Positions 22,181-34,828 of a DNA stretch of 64,000 nucleotides are shown here, one piece after another. The stretch is from Echinarachnius parma (taxonomy: Eukaryota > Echinodermata > Echinoidea > Clypeasteroida > Echinarachniidae), in contig JBAMJV010002943.1 of NCBI GenBank assembly GCA_037951105.1, positions 124,001 through 188,000 on the forward strand, given 5' to 3'. The translations under genes were made by a program, and so were the position numbers. Position 1 is the first letter of the stretch, and each line of letters starts with the position of its first letter. The notes beneath the pieces were generated by a model. The model saw only the letters and a list, made by a program, of their open reading frames with translations. It was not told the origin of the DNA and searched no databases.

Positions 22181-22190
22181 ACCCATTTAA

Positions 22191-22747
22191 AGGGATAGTT
22201 GAGTTCTGGTAAGGAGAGTACAGTTTTGGTGAAACTGAATTTTAGTAACCAAAACCTGCATCATTACATTACAAACTAATAGTTATAACTAGAAAGGAAC
22301 ACAAAATTACAAATGACGTAGTAAAGATCATGTTATCATTCAAAAAGAGCCGTTAAAACGTAAGAGGGCGCTCTCTTTAATAACACTCATCGGTTTCAAC
22401 CATTTTGAATAAAATATTGTGCATGTGATGTTTTGTTGAAATAGTGATTAGATAGAGAAATAACCAACAACTATTTAAATACCTATTTTGTAACTTTTTG
22501 AAAAGAGGAAGCATTTTTAAAAATTTTTAACGGCTGGTTCAAAATTCTCTAATAAACCCGGGGCCCCGGCTTTATTACAAATTGTTATATTTATGGATAT
22601 TTCAGCCGTCTCTGAACCGATTTTGATCAAACAAAGATGATTTTATTATTTAAATATTATGCTCTTTCAAATTTTACACTCTTTTTCATTACCTCACAAA
22701 AAAAATAAGTAGTCTAGCGCCCTCTCTACCAAAACTCAACTATCCCT
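22191..22747 (+). mobile_element. Family A MITE, young copy
   Basis: It is flanked by TTAA (22187-22190, 22748-22751) with ends AGGGATAGTTGAGTT and AACTCAACTATCCCT. It is almost identical to 42891-43445, so both moved recently. It directly follows the inverted old copy. Confidence 0.85.
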
Positions 22748-22995
22748 TTAAGTAAATTGTAAATAATATAACATAACGTTTATTTAATATACTTTGTAAA
22801 GCGCCTATAGATAACGATATATTAGGCGCTATATCAATCGAATATAGTATTATTGTTATTATTATTCAATATTTAACTTGTTAAATTGCATTTATAATCA
22901 ATAAATATACAAGGCATTTAAGTACGAATAGGCAAATTAGCACGAACATTTTACTGCTGTAGCTAAAAAAAAGGAATTGTTATAAAGCATTCTTA

Positions 22996-23374
22996 CCCTA
23001 TAAGTCCTCACCCCCTCCGCAATTGATCCACCGTTACGAAGTCATGTGTCCGTTTGTCTGATTTGTGTATAAAACATATGGAATTAACATTTCTCCGGAA
23101 AAGGGATAGAACAATGGTCATTAGGTAATATTTCCATTGCAGGTGTTTGTTTTGGGGTTCAAATCAGTTGAATTATAGTTAGAAATTAAACAAAATATAT
23201 ATTTTTTATGTAAATATGCAAAAGCGAAAATACCATATTTTTCACGGCGTAAGGCAGTTACACGGCTGAGATAATGGCACCCACCACCATCCCCCCCCCC
23301 CCCCCCCCCCGGCCGGAGACATAACTCAGTAGATAGAACTCAAATAGCCCGGCATTGTTAGGGTCAATGCAGTA
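22996..23374. mobile_element. Family E element, short degraded copy
   Basis: It keeps the GTTACGAAGTCA, AAAACATATGGAA and TTTTGGGGTTCAAA blocks of copy 1, a poly(C) run and an AGCCCGGCATTGTTAGGGT right end. Confidence 0.5.
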
Positions 23375-23795
23375 GTTAAACTGAATGTGTAAGTGTAAGT
23401 TAAAGTATAAGATAAGATAAGCAATGCTTTACTATATAATCCATTTAATTATTTGTTTGTTCTGCTCTTACTTTTGTATATGAGGGGCGTTCAAAATATT
23501 CATAGCATAACTTTCAAAGACTTTGAAGGAGATAAGGTGCTACAAAATGATTGGTATAGGTAGCTGTTCATTAGTCTTTATCACCTGACTTAGTAATACA
23601 GTACATGAGCTGCCATATGATATTTTGTTGATATTACATGGCACTGTTACATGGCAATTCAGATGATAAAACAGTTGTTAACTTTGCCGTCGGGAAAATC
23701 ATGGAATGTTCCCCTCGGGATTCTAAATGCTATTTCATGAAGAAAAAAAGTCCCTCGACTACGTATTGGGACTTATTTACTCTTCCCTCAATATC

Positions 23796-24420
23796 ATGGA
23801 ACATTCCGCGCTTTTCCCTCCACCACCAGTTAACAACAGTATAATATTATCCCTTGGGAGTGGAACATTCCGTGCTTTTCCCTCCACCACCAGTTAACAA
23901 CTGTATATTATTATCCCTTGGGAGTGGAACATTCCGTGCTTTTCCCTCCACCACCAGTTAACAACAGTATAATATTATCCCTTGGGAGTGGAACATTCCG
24001 TGCTTTCCCCTCCACCACCAGTTAACAACAGTATAATATTATCCCTTGGGAGTGGAACATTCCGTGCTTTTCCCTCCACCACCAGTTAACAACAGTATAA
24101 TATTATCCCTTGGGAGTGGAACATGCCATGCTTTTCCCTCCACCACCAGTTAACAACTGTATAATATTATCCCTCGGGAGAGTAACATTCCGTGCTTTTC
24201 CCTCCACCACCAGTTAACAACAGTATAATATTATCCCTTGGGAGTGGAACATTCCGTGCTTTTCCCTCCACCACCAGTTAACAACAGTATAATATTATCC
24301 CTTGGGAGTGGAACATTCCGTGCTTTTCCCTCCACCACCAGTTAACAACTGTATAATATTATCCCTCGGGAGAGTAACATTCCGTGCTTTTCCCTCCACC
24401 ACCAGTTAACAACAGTATAC
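23796..24420 (+). repeat. Minisatellite, about ten copies of a 63-bp unit
   Basis: Each unit contains GTGGAACATTCCGTGC, TCCACCACCAGTTAACAAC and TATTATCCCT. Copies differ by a few bases. Unit length and lack of distinct spacers exclude a CRISPR array. Confidence 0.95.
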
Positions 24421-24570
24421 TATAATCCCCATCCACATCCCCATCCAGGTCATGTTCGGCATGCTTCCGGAGGGCCTCCAGGACCTTCTTGGAAGAAGTC
24501 TCTTGAAACCCCCTCAGAATCCTCCTTAAAAGCACATCATCTTTGAGAAGAAATCTAAGGATGACAGGGG

Positions 24571-24889
24571 GGTGTTTCACAGAGATCCTAAGTTGACATT
24601 TGCACTAAGATGGTCTTAAAATATTATGGAAAGCCATTAGTGTATTGAAACATTTTGGTAAAAGTTATGTTGAAATGCAAAAAATGTTGATTGAAATCAT
24701 ATATATTTGCTAATTATCAAAGAGATTTTATGAATTGATGTAAAGATTATGAAACTCTTTGATTTGAATTAACATTTTATGCATTTCAATATAACTTTTA
24801 AAAATCTGTTTCAAGACACTAATGTCCTTTCATAATATTAAAGACCATCTTAGTGCTAAGATCAACTTAAGATTTGTGTGAAACACACC
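24571..24889. mobile_element. MITE nested in the mariner remnant
   Basis: The ends GGTGTTTCACA and GTGTGAAACACACC are inverted, and the arms (CTAAGATGGTCTTAAAATATT and its inverse) pair over about 100 bp or more. Confidence 0.7.
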
Positions 24890-25339
24890 CAGGTCCTGGC
24901 AGGAATTAGGTGGAAGCGGCAACAATCCCATCTAAGCGACTATTTTTGTTCAGATGTTCAGGGGCACCCTGCTCTTAGGAGCAGTAGCATTGTCCTGGAG
25001 TAGCGGATGCCTATCATCAACTTGCATTGCTTTCTTTTTTTTCAAAATGATTGATAGTTACACTGTAGCATAAAAGACCAGTCTGCAACAAAGACAAAAT
25101 ACAGCTGACCTGGCCCTTCACCACTGAGCATGTTAAGGATACAACATTGCGTACACAACATTATGTAAACCAATTACCTGCTCCGACAAACTCAGGCTTA
25201 ACAATTTTTGAACGCCCCTTATAGAATACATTCATTTCTTAGTTGTATATCCTGTGTTGTTAACATTCATTTTTAAATAAATGCTATGATGAGAATATCT
25301 TCCTCGATTCAATGTGGCTTGTTTAAGAGTGTGTTCGTG

Positions 25340-25361
25340 TCTTTGTGTGTGTTCGTGTGTG

Positions 25362-25429
<68 letters not shown>

Positions 25430-25455
25430 TGTATGTGTGCGTATGTGTGATTGTG
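25340..25455 (+). repeat. (GT)n microsatellite
   Basis: About 100 bp of GT units with a few breaks. The minus-strand His-Thr frame is an artefact. Confidence 0.95.
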
Positions 25456-26270
25456 TGTATACAAGACTGACGATGAATGTGCTATGATTTGAATATTGAT
25501 TGATCACAATGTAAAATACAGTCATCTTAAATGCCAAGTCCAGTTTCAGGAAAGTAGCCAAATACATCTATATTGATCAATATTGTTGAATATGTATTGA
25601 AATAGGGCTCGTGTGGTAAAATCCGAACCTAATCATCGTTAAATGCAGAAATATCGGAAGAAATTCAATATCCGCCTGTGAAATTCATAAATCCACCGCG
25701 CGTTCAGAACTCTCAGCACCGCTAACGCTGGGGGAGATATAGCACGTTTATAGCGAGCACCGCGTGTGCACAGTCCTTGTGGTCGTAATACACGTAGCGT
25801 ATGGGCGATTCCGCTTTGGCGATATCTAATCCGACGGAATAAATATATATTTTCACAAATACATCAATTAGTAGGCGGTTTCTTGGCCAAATTTTGATAA
25901 TCCTATATTAGTACAATTATATTCTTTCACATAATTGGTAATAAGAGTTTCCATTTCATTTTTTTGAGAGGGGGGCGTTTCCAAAACTGGCCTTTACATT
26001 TAATATAAATATAGATAAAAGCGTAATAATGAAGAGTTTTAGTCTATGTACTCATTAAGCCATAGGAAATATTCGTTACCAATGATCTATCATTAATAGA
26101 CGAAAAACATTTCCTATCAAGATAATTATTATCTAAATAAATGCAAACCATTTTTCTGGAAGTAAAAGTACAATCCATTTATTAGTGCCGGTCTGAACTG
26201 CACCAAATGACCAGGGATACTAAAAAGCGGTTAGAGGCTGTTCTGCATTAGGCTCTTTACAAACACGTCC
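25456..26270. other. Unassigned AT-rich stretch
   Basis: Apart from a short resemblance of 25465-25520 to the repeat at 27930-28010, nothing was recognised. Confidence 0.35.
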
Positions 26271-26283
26271 TTTTTATTATAAA

Positions 26284-26374
<91 letters not shown>

Positions 26375-26400
26375 TTATTATTAATTTTTTTTTGTATTAT
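26284..26400 (+). repeat. (ATT)n microsatellite
   Basis: About 90 bp of uninterrupted ATT units, then T-rich sequence. Confidence 0.95.
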
Positions 26401-26442
26401 TATATATTTACAACATTTTCCACAGTGTCAAATATTGTCACC

Positions 26443-26735
26443 AACCTATTTATAACACTCATGTATTTGGCAAATTCATAACTGAAGAACTGTAATGATT
26501 TTGTTACGTTTTGCAAATTGCAGAAACGTATTATGAACATAATGAATAGTTTATAGATTTAACTAAAGATAAATTCATGATTCATCAACCTATTTATAAC
26601 ACTCATGTAATTGCCAAGTTCATAACTGAAGAACTGCGATGAAATTGTTACGTTTTGCAAATTGCAGAAACGCATTATGAACATAATGAATAGTTTTCTT
26701 TTTATTAGAGATAAATCCATTTCTATGAAATGTGT
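26443..26735 (+). repeat. 145-bp tandem duplication
   Basis: CAACCTATTTATAACACTCA opens two consecutive units that stay nearly identical through GTTACGTTTTGCAAATTGC. Confidence 0.85.
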
Positions 26736-27056
26736 TCTGTATATTTTCCAATAAAGCGATACCAAAACAATCAATCATAATAGACAAATTTAATTTCAAT
26801 AATATTATTTCCAATCTGACAAATTAAAACTATTTTGTATAACAATGCTTTATAATTAAAATATATGTATATGATTCCCTCATCATTCTTCACCACGATT
26901 ATATGGCTTTTCTATTATTATATCACGTATGTATTTGGATGACAAATATAAGACGAGTAACTCTTAACGTTTTATACTTGAATATACGTAAATATTGTAG
27001 AAGATAAATGGAGACAAGTAAATATTTAAACATATGTTAGTATATTTACAAATTAA

Positions 27057-27581
27057 AGGGATAGTTGAGTTCTGATAAAGAGAATACAGTTTTGGCCATA
27101 CTGAATGTCAGTCTTCAAAACCTTCACCATAATAGGAATACAACATTGCAAACGACTAAGTAAAACGCCTGTTATCATTTTAAAAGAGTCGTTAAAACTC
27201 AAAAAGCCACTGACTAAAAACTCATTGGTTTCACTAATTTAAAGATTTATATTTTGCATGTGATGTTTTGTTGAAATGCTGATTAGATAGAAAGATAATC
27301 AAGAACTTTGTAAAAAACCTCCTTTGTACATTTTTGAAGCATCATTATTCGAAAAATTGTTAGTGGCTGGTTCAAAATTTTCGAATAATTATGGGCCCCA
27401 CAATTATAAAAAATGATTATGTGTATGTATATTACAGCCATTTCTGAAACGATTTGGCTCAAATAAAGTTCATTTTGTCATTAAAATTGTATACTCTTTT
27501 GAGTTTGACGCTCAGTGTGTCATTATCTCACAAACAAGTTAGTTTGTGTTGCACCCTCAATACCAAAACTCAATTATTCCA
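27057..27581 (+). mobile_element. Family A MITE, older copy
   Basis: TTAA at 27053-27056, an AGGGATAGTTGAGTTC start and a CCAAAACTCAATTATTCC end. It is clearly more diverged than the 22191 and 42891 copies. Confidence 0.75.
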
Positions 27582-27799
27582 TTAAGCCATACCATGTACG
27601 TAACTACCGATTAATCATTATAAAAAGGGATGTTTCTAATCAAGTACATGACAGCAATATTCTTTAACTAAAATTAAAATCTAGTGGTTTTAGTTAGTAT
27701 TAAAATACCTTTTCAAGTGAAATAGTTATGACAATTCTGTCATATCAATCACTACCGCCGATATATCACCTCAATACAGATAACATATTCATATTATAA

Positions 27800-29030
27800 T
27801 TTGTTTAATCTAATAGATCCTGAACTAAATGTACAATTATGTGGTTCTATTATTTTGCATACGTTTAGCCTGAATAAAGCTTTGTCATTGGCCTATTTGC
27901 ATTACTTATGTAATTGGCTAATAAATAAAATACGACTTACGATGAACGTGTTATGCTTTCAATATTGATTGGTAGAGGACACAACGTGAAAATTATTATC
28001 TGAAAAATAATATGGATCAATGCATGTCTAGATATATATATACAAATAAACACATATAAAACACCGATAGTACCGATAGAAAGAACAGAAGTTATATTTT
28101 GTATAATTTAATAAAGTACAGTTTATTATTACACTGCCTTTTGAACTAAAGCTGCACTTATGCGGTTCCATTTGCACACTCGTCACTGAGTAAGGCTTTG
28201 TCATTAACCTATTTATAACAATAAGGTAAATGAGCTCATAAATAAGAGATGACTTTTTACCACGTGAATAAAACTTTGACATTTGAATTGATCATACCAC
28301 TTAAATATGTAATTGGGTGATACAATATAACCTACAGTACTTGGATTTGCGTGTCGATTGACCTAGACCACAAAGTGATTACTCGCGGGATTGTCCGTCC
28401 ATCCACTCCGTGGCAAGAATTATTCATTTTCCGATAAAAAGGAAGCAATCGAAGCGATTTTATCACTCATTTGGAAAATTAATACAAATAGAGATGAATG
28501 CATTATTTATGAGAAGTGTCGCAATATTTTCAAATTAATACATATCAAACACGTAACCACCGATCAACTATCAAAAGAAAGATCCTAAATTAATTTCTAT
28601 CATGCATAATTTAACAAATTATAATTCATTATTTTAATACATTTTGAAATAAACTGCAATTATGCGGTTCATTTTGCACACTCGTGTAATGTGGAGTAAG
28701 GCTTGGTCATTAACCTACTTATAACAATCATGTTATTGGCGTGTAAAGATTTTCGATCAATGTGTTAAGTTTTATAGTATGCTCTTTCCTTTACACTCGT
28801 TACCACGTTAATACAATTTCGACATGTGATTGATTATACCACTTAAATATGTAATTGGGTTATAAAGTAAGAAACTAAATACTGGTTTGTACGTGTCGAT
28901 TGATCTAGACCACAATGTGATTACGCGCGGGATTGTCCGTCCACCCACTCTGTGGCATAAATTCTAAATTTTCCGATAAAAAGGAAGCTTAATAAGCGAT
29001 TTTCTTACTCATTTGGAAAATCGGCGAGTA
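27800..29030 (+). repeat. Tandem duplication, unit about 530 bp
   Basis: Three diverged copies begin near 27800, 28110 and 28640. The last two share CCACTTAAATATGTAATTGG, GGGATTGTCCGTCCA and TTTTCCGATAAAAAGGAAGC in the same order. A 65-codon frame in the middle copy shows no domain. Confidence 0.75.
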
Positions 29031-29785
29031 CAGGCCTGGTCTAGATCGATACATAAAAGATTGTATAGAAAGGCATACAAGTTTGTGAAAATAGACCATA
29101 CAAATGTAAAAAAAAATTGTTTGGGACACATTGGCAGAGCCTCCTTAACTTAAATTGAACCATCAACTTTATAAGAATTTCCCAAAAGAGATAATTGGTA
29201 CTTCGATCATATCGTCATATCATTTCAGATTTTATCTTCGATCGTTCGCGCAAAGTTTCTTATTTCGGATACTATAAACGATCGATTTGTTGAAATTCGG
29301 ATATTTCTGACCAGAAAAGGTCCAATAGAGTTTTTGTTTTATTTAATCTAAGTTGTATCACTAATTCTAGACAAATCTTGAACAAATTAAAGGAATTTCC
29401 AATACACACAGAGCAAAGCATTCAATAAAGCTGTAAAAGGTCTTAGTGGTTTTGATAGAATGTTTTAAGGTTAATGGATGACTTTTATATCTAATAGTCT
29501 ACTAGTTATCATGTGGAGAATTAGTAAGGACTAATAGGCAATCTACACCCACATACCCTACACCCAACTGCGAATCGCAGCGAATAAATGAGTTTACAAA
29601 ACAACAACACGATATTATCGCAGCACGAATATCACACAGCAACATCAACAATTATCATTATCATTCAGTGAGTAATTCACTTTGTGTTTTGTTCTTCAGT
29701 GTTGTTCAGCAAACAAAATAAGAATACAACAAAATAAGAAATACGTACGAGCACTTATTACAATACATGTATAGAGCAACACCCC
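29031..29785. other. Unassigned stretch
   Basis: AT-rich sequence; neither coding nor repeat structure was recognised. Confidence 0.35.
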
Positions 29786-29846
29786 CACAAACACAAGCAC
29801 ACACATTACCACACACACACCCACACACACACACACACACACAGAC
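29786..29846 (+). repeat. (CA)n tract bordering the Tx1-like LINE (3' side)
   Basis: CA units adjoin the T-run that is the LINE's poly(A) tail read on the plus strand. Confidence 0.9.
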
Positions 29847-30207
29847 TTTTTTTTTTTTTTTAAGTGATTTTTATTTCTCCAAATTAAAATAACATTTACA
29901 ATTGAATAACATTTTAAATAATAAAAGTTTACATTTCAAGTGTACAAATCAAGTGTAATTCACACAAATTAAACACAATGGAGATTTAACAATAAATAAA
30001 AAGAAGTAAGACATGCTACTTCTCCCACCCCCACCGCCCTCTCCCACCGCCCCTCCCCCACCCCCTGCACCCTCTCCCCCTGCCACGGAAATCTGCTCAC
30101 ATTTAAAAAAAAATAATAATTACAAAATACATACTTAAATCAATTCTTTTTAAATGTTACATGCTCACGGGAGAAACATCGCGTATGAAGAGTTCATTCT
30201 TTCAATC

Positions 30208-31476
30208 TTATTCTAATTTTACCGTTTCCCATTTTTGTAAATGTAATCCTAATTTCCCCATTTTAGTTGCTATTCCCTTTTCCTGGTCCTTATACTCCAA
30301 TAACAGTTTCTGTATTTTATCAATATTTGGTAGAACACCCTCTTTTCTAAATAAAATAAATAAAATATATTTAACCATAAAAATAATGGTATTACAACAT
30401 TTTATTCTGTTTGAATTACCTGACAATCCAACAAATATATCCCGCCAATTTAAGTCCTTTATTTCATCTAACTCAAAACGTTGTATCAAAGCTTGCCATA
30501 TCAATTTTACATTTAAACAAAATAAAAATATATGCGAATATGTTTCCCTTTCCCGTTTACAGTACGAACACAAGTTATCTTCCACAAATCCAAATCTAAA
30601 TAAATGATCTTTAGTGTAAATTGCCCCATGCAGTAACTTAAATTAAAACTCTCTCTGTTTCCCAATAATTAATGTTATTCTTGGTTTAAAAAAACATTCA
30701 TACATTTCTTTATCTATAAAATTAAAATCATTTTGTCCATCTCTTATCTGTAAAACATATGACTTTTGTAATTCTCTAATAAAATAATCATATAATTTTC
30801 TTGATGGTACATCCTTAAAACTTAATTTTTTATCCAAAAGATATAAATTAATATCATAATTTATTAAGTCTACCTCACAAAATTGTATCAAACCTAAATC
30901 ATTTTTCCAATCCCTCGGAATCGCATGATATATATCAATTATTGTAAGCAAATTCTCACCTGTCATACCATGGTTCAAAAAGTACGCAACGGGTTTAACA
31001 TGTCCATTATCCATAATATGGTTCAACATAACAATCCCTCGTTCTAATAATTCTTTATCAAATACCATCTTATTTTTTTAAATACATATGTTCCTATTAT
31101 TAAAAATAATTGGATTCATACAACCATTAACATGCCTTAAATTATCAATCTCTTTCCAAGCTTTCAACATTTCCAAATAATAAGGTGGAATCTTCAACAT
31201 AAACTTCATCTTTTTCATTTCATAATGACATAAGAAAATTAGCCTTCGTCCCACTGAACTTAAGCAATAATCAAAAAATAACTTCCATCCCAAATTTCTT
31301 TCTCCATATAATAATCGTTTCACCCACATTATCCGCTGCGTTCTAACAAATATTTCAAAATTAATCATTTTTACTCCACCATAATTATAATTTTGATACA
31401 TAATTTTTCTTTTTATACGATCTTTCCCTCCCCATATAAAATCAAACGATATTTTCTCCAATCTATATAAACCCAT
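30208..31476 (-). pseudogene. C-terminal ORF2 pieces of the Tx1-like LINE
   Basis: Three frames in line (31476-31078, 31068-30643, 30585-30208) give FDFIWGGKDRIKR, then a divergent linker, then CSYCKRERETYSHIFLFC. The last resembles the Cys-His region after L1-type reverse transcriptases. The final stretch EGVLPN...LHLQKWE has a clear relative at 50030-50212. Confidence 0.7.
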
Positions 31477-32000
31477 AAGGGAACAACAAGGAGAGATGAA
31501 ACATAATTCAACTTTGTTAAAGCATACGTTTTCAATAAATGAATTTTACCCATTAGGGTCAAATCCCGTTGTTTCCACCAACCTAGAAGCTTTTTAATTT
31601 TACTTAATATTTCTTTATAGTTTAGATCATCTTTTAATCTAAAATCGACCGAAAAATGAACACCTACAATTTTTACTTCCTTAACAAATTTTCCAAATAA
31701 AGGCCCATCTGGTTTCCCAGTTTCCTCACCCATATACATAAAATGTGTCTTGTCCTTATTGACTTTCAAGCCACTTACTTTTTCAAATTCTTCAAATATA
31801 TATTGCAACCTTCTTATGGAATCTATATCTTTCAAAAAAATTGTCATATCATCTGCATACAATACTTGTCTTATTTCGTGCTCCCCAAAATGTATCCCTT
31901 TAATTATTTTGTTCCTCCTTACTTCATGTGCCAATAATTCTATTGCAACCAAAAACAGATAAGGCGACAATGGATCACCTTGTCTGACCCCCCTTTCTAT
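31413..32000 (-). pseudogene. Reverse transcriptase part of the Tx1-like LINE
   Basis: It carries the GVRQGDPLSP block and the YADD catalytic box about 50 residues later, then the LTLMGKIHLLKTYAL segment. The N-terminal Cys-Val run of the open frame is translated microsatellite and not part of the protein. The reading frame breaks near 31480. Confidence 0.8.
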
Positions 32001-32017
32001 ATTAAAGTAACCAGTAC

Positions 32018-32152
<135 letters not shown>

Positions 32153-32690
32153 TGTACGAATAATTACCCTACACTTCATTGTTACAACATTATTTTTTTA
32201 ATGAAAATCACTCAAAAATTGTTGTATTTAATCCACTTCAAATCATCCAAATGCCCACAGACAAACATTTATATAAAGGTAAAACATACAGATTATACAA
32301 AATAAACACAACGAAAACTAACGAAAATATGTTTACAATAACTTACCAGAATTACTAAAAGATATATATATTAATGAAAATGTACTTAGGAAACTACCAA
32401 TAAAAGCCAATGGTTTTAACAAGGCAGACCCCTATAATAACTTCAAGTGTTTGTACAAGCCGTTTTGAAGTGACAAAAATATAACTTGGGATTCCAACAA
32501 TTTGTACGTGACAAATGCTACAGCTTGTATCATGTTTGCCCGCTTATTTTTTCTGCCCCTCACTTTTTATTAGTTAGATATAGTGGGATATAATGTAGGC
32601 CATGCATTTAATGCTTACACACCTCGTGAGGTTGCACATGTCAGATGAGAATCAATAAATACATGAATAAATATATTAGAGGGAATAAGG
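32153..32690. other. Unassigned stretch
   Basis: AT-rich; nothing recognised. Confidence 0.3.
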
Positions 32691-33045
32691 GATATATAGT
32701 TACCAAGTGATGAATCGTTGATGAAATGTGTAGTGTTGCAAACAGATTCTACTGAGTAATGTGTGGATGTGTATACGTTAAATGGATTTACGGCCAATTA
32801 ATGAGCGAAAATGCAAATTGATATTCTCTTACTCATTGCACTGAATGTATAGGCAGTTATACATATCGAGTGGATAATAACAAAGTCCAACATTTCAATC
32901 TTAAATATCTAGTGCAATGAGTTAGTGAATATCAATTTGCATTTTTGCTCATTACTCGGCCAAATGCATATTACGTCCATTTAACTTGGCATTTTCACAC
33001 AATACCCAGTGGACATATAACATAACAACAATACACACTTTGTTT
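32690..33045. mobile_element. Family D-related palindromic copy
   Basis: Two inverted segments (GAGCGAAAATGCAAATTGATA and TATCAATTTGCATTTTTGCTC) match the middle of family D on either side of a short centre. The terminal TTAA ends are not clear. Confidence 0.5.
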
Positions 33046-33139
33046 CCTCGCTAAACATTTAGAAAATGAAATCAAACTTTTGTAAAGACAAGTGTGAGGT
33101 ATTACGCGAAGTGATTTATGGGTACAAATAGGAATGTTA

Positions 33140-33946
33140 TATCCTAATTTGCATAAATTACCATAAAAAAAACTTTAAAATACCATTGTATTCTATACAC
33201 TTCCGTTATCATGTGTGCATATTTTCACGGCGATCGGCCGCTCCGCGGCCGAGATCTTAACCCTGATAAGGCCGGGGGCCATAATGGCCCCCTCCGCGAT
33301 TTTTTTTTATTGCTCAAAAACGCGGTAAGATGACGCGCCGCTGCTTGGTGACTTTTTTTTTTTAGATTTAGAAAATCGGACTTACCGTTACGAAGTCACG
33401 TGACCTTTTGTCTATGCATGTCAGCCCGAAAATCGCTCAATTTCGAGATTTGTGTACAAAACATATGGAAATATCAGTTTTCGTAAAAAGAGGTATATCA
33501 TTGGTTATTTGGTCTTGTTTACATTTCATATGTTTGTTTTGGGGTTCAAAATAGTTGAATTATAGTTAGAAATAAAATAAACAACAAAAACAATACAATA
33601 CATAAGATAACAACACAAAGAAATACATAAGAAATTATAAAAACAATAGAAAACATAAGGAAGAACCTGGCTCTTCCAAATTTGTTTGTCGTATTATTAT
33701 TCTAAATGCTCTAAAGAATATATGTAGTGAAAACCAATGTTTAATTATGAAGAATATATGATTGATGGGTAAAAATATGAATTTTATGACCGTATTTGCA
33801 TAAATTGCCATAAATGTGCAAATTAATGAATTTTTCAATGCTGAAGACCTCAAATAGCCCGGCCTTATTAGGGTTAAGGGGGGCCATAATGCCCCCCCCC
33901 CCCCGGCCGTAGGGAGACCTCAAATAGCCCGGTCTTTTTAGGGTTA
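33140..33946. mobile_element. Family E element, copy 2 with tandem extra end
   Basis: From 33259 (AACCCTGATAAGGCCGG) to about 33885 (CCCGGCCTTATTAGGGTT) it parallels copy 1. A partial tail of another copy precedes it (33150-33258), and a third end with poly(C) follows to 33946, so the ends are arranged in tandem. Confidence 0.6.
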
Positions 33947-33949
33947 AAC

Positions 33950-34780
33950 TACGGTAACACGATGGACCTTGTAATAACTCTTTGGGGATTTCAAAATATA
34001 ATAAGGAACCAATTAACTTTGTTCAAATTTCAAGCAAAATCACTTGTATCTTGCCCACTTCTCTTGTGCGTCGTTGTTTGGATTATAGTAAAACAAAAAT
34101 GAGTTTCGATTTTCATAATGTCTCTATAATCATGGATATATCTTACATTGAATTTAATGGCGTCTATAGACGGTTTCCGACCGTATAATAATCTCTAATA
34201 GTACCAGAATGCTGATACTTCACGCGAAAAGTCGGTCTTGTTGATTTGTTCAATTTCTTTCTGGACAAAATGTTTGCCCCTATGCCACGTTTAATTTATT
34301 ATATGAATGTATTATAGCAACGTTATGTGCTAACAGTGCGAGAAAATAGCCAGAGAAAAAAAAAATCTCTATAACTTGGTATTTCACAACACTATTACGT
34401 GACACTTCGTTACCATTGCCCGGTTTTGGTTCCTGCCCCGCACATAGTTGGTGTAATATTATGGGATACACTGCCATCCTAAAGTGGACCTTTATAGGGA
34501 TCAAGCGTTTTAATTGTTTTAATTAATTCGACTAAACCTGTTTGCCAATTATCGTTGTTCTTACATATGCTGTACGAAATTAAGTTTTCATCCATCTAAT
34601 AGATGTGCAAAATCGTGTCTTTGATGTTGCATAACTTCCCTTCCATAAATAGACATGATTCAATTGAAACTAAAGTAAAGGCTCTTGTAGCATTGTACAA
34701 ATATGCAAGAAATATCACTTTCATTTTCGCTCGATAGGCGTGTGGCCATCAATTTACCTAATTATTATCATTTAGCTTTT
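33950..34780. other. Unassigned stretch
   Basis: No recognisable exon or repeat, except a 20-bp AGCAGATCAAA duplication at 34781-34823 just after it. Confidence 0.3.
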
Positions 34781-34828
34781 ACAGATCAAACAGTAGCAGA
34801 TCAAAACAGTAGCAGATCAAACTAAATT

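Larger units (their letters stand above)
23481..25220 (-). mobile_element. Decayed mariner transposon with expanded minisatellite
   Basis: The ends TGAGGGGCGTTCAAAA and TTTTTGAACGCCCC are inverted repeats next to TA. On the minus strand near 25000-24900 a frame reads LLQDNATAPKSRV, the known second-aspartate block of mariner transposases (usual form DNAPAH), broken by stops. More transposase-like sequence (SSKKVLEALRKHAEHDL) follows at about 24500-24440. Between these lies another inserted MITE, and most of the left half is a minisatellite. Confidence 0.7.
29847..32015 (-). mobile_element. Tx1/L1-like LINE, 5'-truncated, in a (GT)n tract
   Basis: Read on the minus strand it starts within the reverse transcriptase just before GVRQGDPLSPYLF, continues with YADDMTIFL and the thumb (GLKVNKDKTHFMYM), and ends with a C-terminal region (HLQKWE), a G-rich 3' UTR and a poly(A) of about 15 bases. 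Frames at about 32000-31413, 31476-31078, 31068-30643 and 30585-30208 are separated by frameshifts or stops. RT residue pattern and C-terminal zinc-knuckle-like CSYCKRERETYSHIF fit the L1/Tx1 group. Both flanks are (CA)n on the plus strand. Confidence 0.85.

Noticed and set aside
23796-24420. Possible CRISPR-like array
   Set aside because: Units are 63 bp and directly abutting, with no unique spacers, in an animal genome; this is a minisatellite.
25232-25567. His-Thr repeat protein
   Set aside because: It is the (GT)n tract read on the minus strand.
30161-30607. 148-codon plus-strand frame
   Set aside because: It is antisense to the C-terminal part of the Tx1-like LINE.
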